Below are positions 61,813 to 64,000 of a DNA stretch of 64,000 nt, in pieces. The translations under genes were made by a program, and so were the position numbers. The notes beneath the pieces were generated by a model that had not been told where the DNA came from, ran no database searches, and worked only from the letters and a program-made list of their open reading frames with translations. Source of the DNA: Monarcha castaneiventris obscurior (lineage: Eukaryota > Chordata > Aves > Passeriformes > Monarchidae); NCBI GenBank assembly GCA_026261815.1, contig JAMPIT010000484.1, positions 13,490,501-13,554,500 on the forward strand, given 5' to 3'. Within the stretch, counting starts at the first letter, position 1; each line of letters begins with the position of its first letter.

Positions 61813-61893
61813 CTTGTATTTTGGAATCGTTTTCAAAAGCTCTTTAACTGGAACGTCTGTGCCGACTACTCCCAGGAGAATTCCTTTAGACCT
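61813..61893 (-). CDS. CACNA2D3: CACNA2D3 internal exon, Cache core strand
   Basis: This exon has 27 codons in phase 0 on both sides. It begins RSKGILLGVVGTDVPVKELL and ends IPKYK. The acceptor is ttttcag and the donor AAG|GTAATA. GILLGVVGTDVP is the characteristic Cache-domain strand of alpha-2/delta proteins, the fold used by extracellular ligand sensors and, in alpha-2/delta subunits, part of the body contacting the channel. The peptide appears identical to human CACNA2D3 as I remember it. Frame joins cleanly to the exons on either side. Confidence 0.97.
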
Positions 61894-62681
61894 CTGAAAA
61901 GAACAATAAAAGATGTACTCAGAACCACAACAATAATAAACATTCTCACCACTTATTTCACCTTGCAGCTGCACTGCAGAAGTGAATGGATAACAGACCA
62001 ATTATTTAAAAAGTGGGGAAGGCAGACACTGGTACCACTCAGCTGATCAAGCAGTAATTAAATCAATAGCATTGCTCCTTTCTGCTTTATTTACAGTTCA
62101 CCTAGAAAAGGCATGCAAGGTTTTGATAGCTGGTGAGTCCCTCTACAGAAATCTTTCACATGCAAATAGGTTTTAAATTAAAAACTACTGTTAAAAATAT
62201 GTTACTCCCTTCCTTCCCAATTTCTCCTGCCATTTGATAAACAAAAGAGAAAGATGGAGCATTAAGGGGAAAGTACAGTTAACTTTCTTTAATAATCTGT
62301 TAAATTATTAAAGATATACAGATACATACATAATATACATAAAACTAATTAAATTCTGAGTTATATCAGTGCAAAGAGGAAAATTATATAGATTATTTGC
62401 TATAAAAAGGTAATACAGAAGTAAGAAAGCCCTAAGGCCTAGTGTCATCTGAGATTTTCTCTTAGATGTAGGGTTTCATCATTTTGCCATGGTTTCTACA
62501 GTATAGGTATTTGGGATTATTTGTCTACATTTTTGTGCTAATAAAGTGATACTGACTGCAGACAAAATAAGAAGAAGGAAAGAAAAAATTTTAGGGTTGG
62601 CTAAAATCTTATTAGATTCCTGAAAGCAACTTCACATCAGTCACACCATTATCACATGACAGAAATAATCTGAATACTTAC
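61894..62681 (-). other. CACNA2D3 intron (788 nt)
   Basis: GTAAGT ... tttcag intron between the first two exons in the window. It is AT-rich with nothing notable inside. Confidence 0.85.
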
Positions 62682-62753
62682 AGTCTCATTTTGCTTACTA
62701 AATACTGGCATGGCAACAGTTGTCATCAACACCAATCCCTGATCATCAGCAAG
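62682..62753 (-). CDS. CACNA2D3: CACNA2D3 internal exon (first in window), start of the Cache region
   Basis: Read on the minus strand, this gives 24 codons in phase 0 (LADDQG through SKQNET), bounded by acceptor aatgtag and donor ACT|GTAAGT. CACNA2D3 encodes the extracellular, membrane-anchored alpha-2/delta-3 subunit, which binds the pore subunit of Cav1/Cav2 calcium channels and raises surface density. The segment lies just C-terminal to the von Willebrand A domain and supplies a beta-strand (VLMTTVAMPVF) leading into the Cache fold. The exon ends on an N-E-T glycosylation sequon. It matches remembered human CACNA2D3 at nearly every position, with Ala for Thr and Leu for Pro near its start. 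Earlier exons lie beyond the right edge of the window. Confidence 0.95.
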
Positions 62754-63665
62754 CTACATTTGAAAAAGAAATACTGTCTCTGAGAACTAAGGAACCATTG
62801 CAGACACACAATTGCATTTTTCAGTTGCATTATTTCCATTTTAAATGGGATAAGGCAGTTTATCCAAATGACACTGATGTAGTTAGACCTGCAGTCAGTG
62901 CAGCTCAGCCCAGCCCCAGCCCCATCCCAAGTGACCCAGCTCTGCCCATCCCAGCCCCTCCAGTGCCAAGAAAGATTCCTCATCCTTGCTCCTACTGCAG
63001 TGTGCCACGGGAGAGAGAAGGGGCTGGGATGTGGGCTGTGGAAGCAGCAAGGACAGCAGCAGAGCAGCTGGAGCTCTGCTCTACATCCCTCCCACTGTCA
63101 GCTCTGCCAAAGTTGCCTCGGGCTGTGTTCTCCCAACAAAGACCAAGAGGCCACGAGCTGTATGCACTTTGTTGTGGACCAGACTGAGATCTCCTCATCT
63201 CACGCAGAGGCACGAAGGATGGCAGCCAGCAAGGATCCCAGGAGCACCTTTGCTCCAGCCAGTTCCAGTGTGCTGGACAAAGAGTTGCCATGAGGCATTA
63301 GTTGACTCCTCACGTCAGGTTTCAATGCATTTTTTCAGTTTAGGGAGAAAACAGATCTCCTGACCTTGGTTCCATTCAAGAGAAACATGTAGGGTGTTCA
63401 TCACTGGCCACAGGACAGCGAGAGTGATCAGATTGTGTCTCCTCCCTGTTCACACCCTCTGGCCAGACTGAACCTCTGCCCTGAAGCAGAGCCTGGCTGG
63501 GGTGCTCCAGACCAGCACTGCTCTGTGCCTGTAGATCTTCACCAGCCACGTGTGAAAGGCAACTCAAGCAGGAGGTGCAGAGTCACTGTTCAACCCTCGC
63601 TGTCCCCAGGGACAGACGTTTAAAGCTGAAGAGGTTTATCCAACATTTGAAAGTGCGACACAGGC
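62754..63665 (-). other. CACNA2D3 upstream intron (partial) with a GC-rich block
   Basis: The region 62,890-63,290 and again 63,460-63,610 is richer in C and G than its surroundings, with CAGCCC and CCAGCC-type repeats but few CpGs. Several 60-155-codon open frames on both strands overlap here; they are mutual shadows in low-stop sequence. The upstream CACNA2D3 exon ending before LADDQG was not found to the right, so this intron continues past the window. Confidence 0.7.
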
Positions 63666-64000
63666 TGTTATGATCTTAAGTGGAGATTTTGTAGAACGCA
63701 AATTTATGGATGCTGAAAAACTCCAGCAGAGAATTTCTTCAGCTCTCTCTGCAGCATTTTTGTGAGAGTTCTGTCTTTCCCATGCTGATTACTTTGAACA
63801 AGATTACAGTATTGTAAACTTCTTGCACCTGCGGGTTGTTCTGCAGTATTGTTATGGCTTTGACCAGAAAAACATTCCAAGATGGATGTCTTAGAACTTG
63901 ACCAATCCCCTTGGCAGAAACCAATCACCTTATGCCACTCAATACACTTCACGAACTAACATATAAAAGTCTTCTGAGAATTCATTAAAGTGCTTCCATT
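63666..64000 (+). mobile_element. Possible solo or partial LTR running off the window
   Basis: The final 100 nt show a compact LTR-type promoter layout: two CCAAT boxes (63,902 and 63,921), a TATAAAAG box (63,962-63,969) and an ATTAAA polyadenylation signal at 63,983. A TGTTATGATCTTAAG start at about 63,666 would fit an LTR 5' edge. No internal retroviral coding region is visible within the window and the 3' edge is missing. It could instead be an ordinary promoter-like chance cluster. Confidence 0.35.

Noticed and set aside
62720..63293. Overlapping 131-155-codon plus-strand frames and minus-strand frames
   Set aside because: They are mutual shadows in CCAGCC-rich sequence, and the longest one runs antisense through a genuine CACNA2D3 exon.
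1..64000. tRNA, rRNA, CRISPR, prokaryotic operon or phage features
   Set aside because: No cloverleaf with plausible arms, no spaced repeat array and no dense colinear reading frames were seen. The DNA is vertebrate.

Overview
This is vertebrate nuclear DNA, almost certainly avian. Base composition is AT-rich and most of the window is intronic. Several decayed CR1 LINE fragments are present, which is the typical interspersed repeat of birds and other sauropsids. Genes are split by GT-AG introns (one GC-AG). Nothing prokaryotic (operons, CRISPR, insertion sequences) is visible. I cannot fix the species from this window.

Two protein-coding genes are supported. The host is CACNA2D3 (auxiliary alpha-2/delta-3 subunit of voltage-gated calcium channels) on the minus strand. 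Thirteen internal coding exons lie between 62,753 and 33,927, and all join in one continuous frame of about 350 codons. They cover the middle of the protein, from just after the von Willebrand A region through the Cache-like core. The first and last exons lie outside the window. Nested in the following intron, on the plus strand, is a complete LRTM1 gene (leucine-rich repeats and transmembrane domains 1). It has three coding exons at 17,361-17,367, 18,805-19,401 and 22,195-22,634, giving 347 residues. LRTM1 is also nested antisense inside CACNA2D3 in human, which supports both identifications.

Layout from left to right: 1-16.9 kb is CACNA2D3 intron and LRTM1 upstream DNA with tandem duplications and a CR1 tail. 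16.95-22.9 kb is LRTM1. 22.9-33.9 kb is intron with two CR1 pieces and an AT palindrome. 33.9-42.8 kb is a dense cluster of nine CACNA2D3 exons, one of whose introns has a GC donor. 42.8-47.9 kb is an intron holding a CR1 reverse-transcriptase fragment. 47.9-58.6 kb is the largest complete intron; it carries a G-run purine tract, a small CpG-dense island and a 41-bp minisatellite next to each other near 56 kb. 58.6-64 kb holds three more exons, some GC-rich DNA and what looks like a retroviral-type LTR running off the right edge.

The two genes are not a pathway. CACNA2D3 is an extracellular channel subunit governing trafficking and current density. LRTM1 is a single-pass LRR membrane protein. 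Their link is positional (antisense nesting). No clearly undescribed biological system was found. The most unusual local structure is the island plus G-run tract plus minisatellite cluster at 55.79-56.55 kb.
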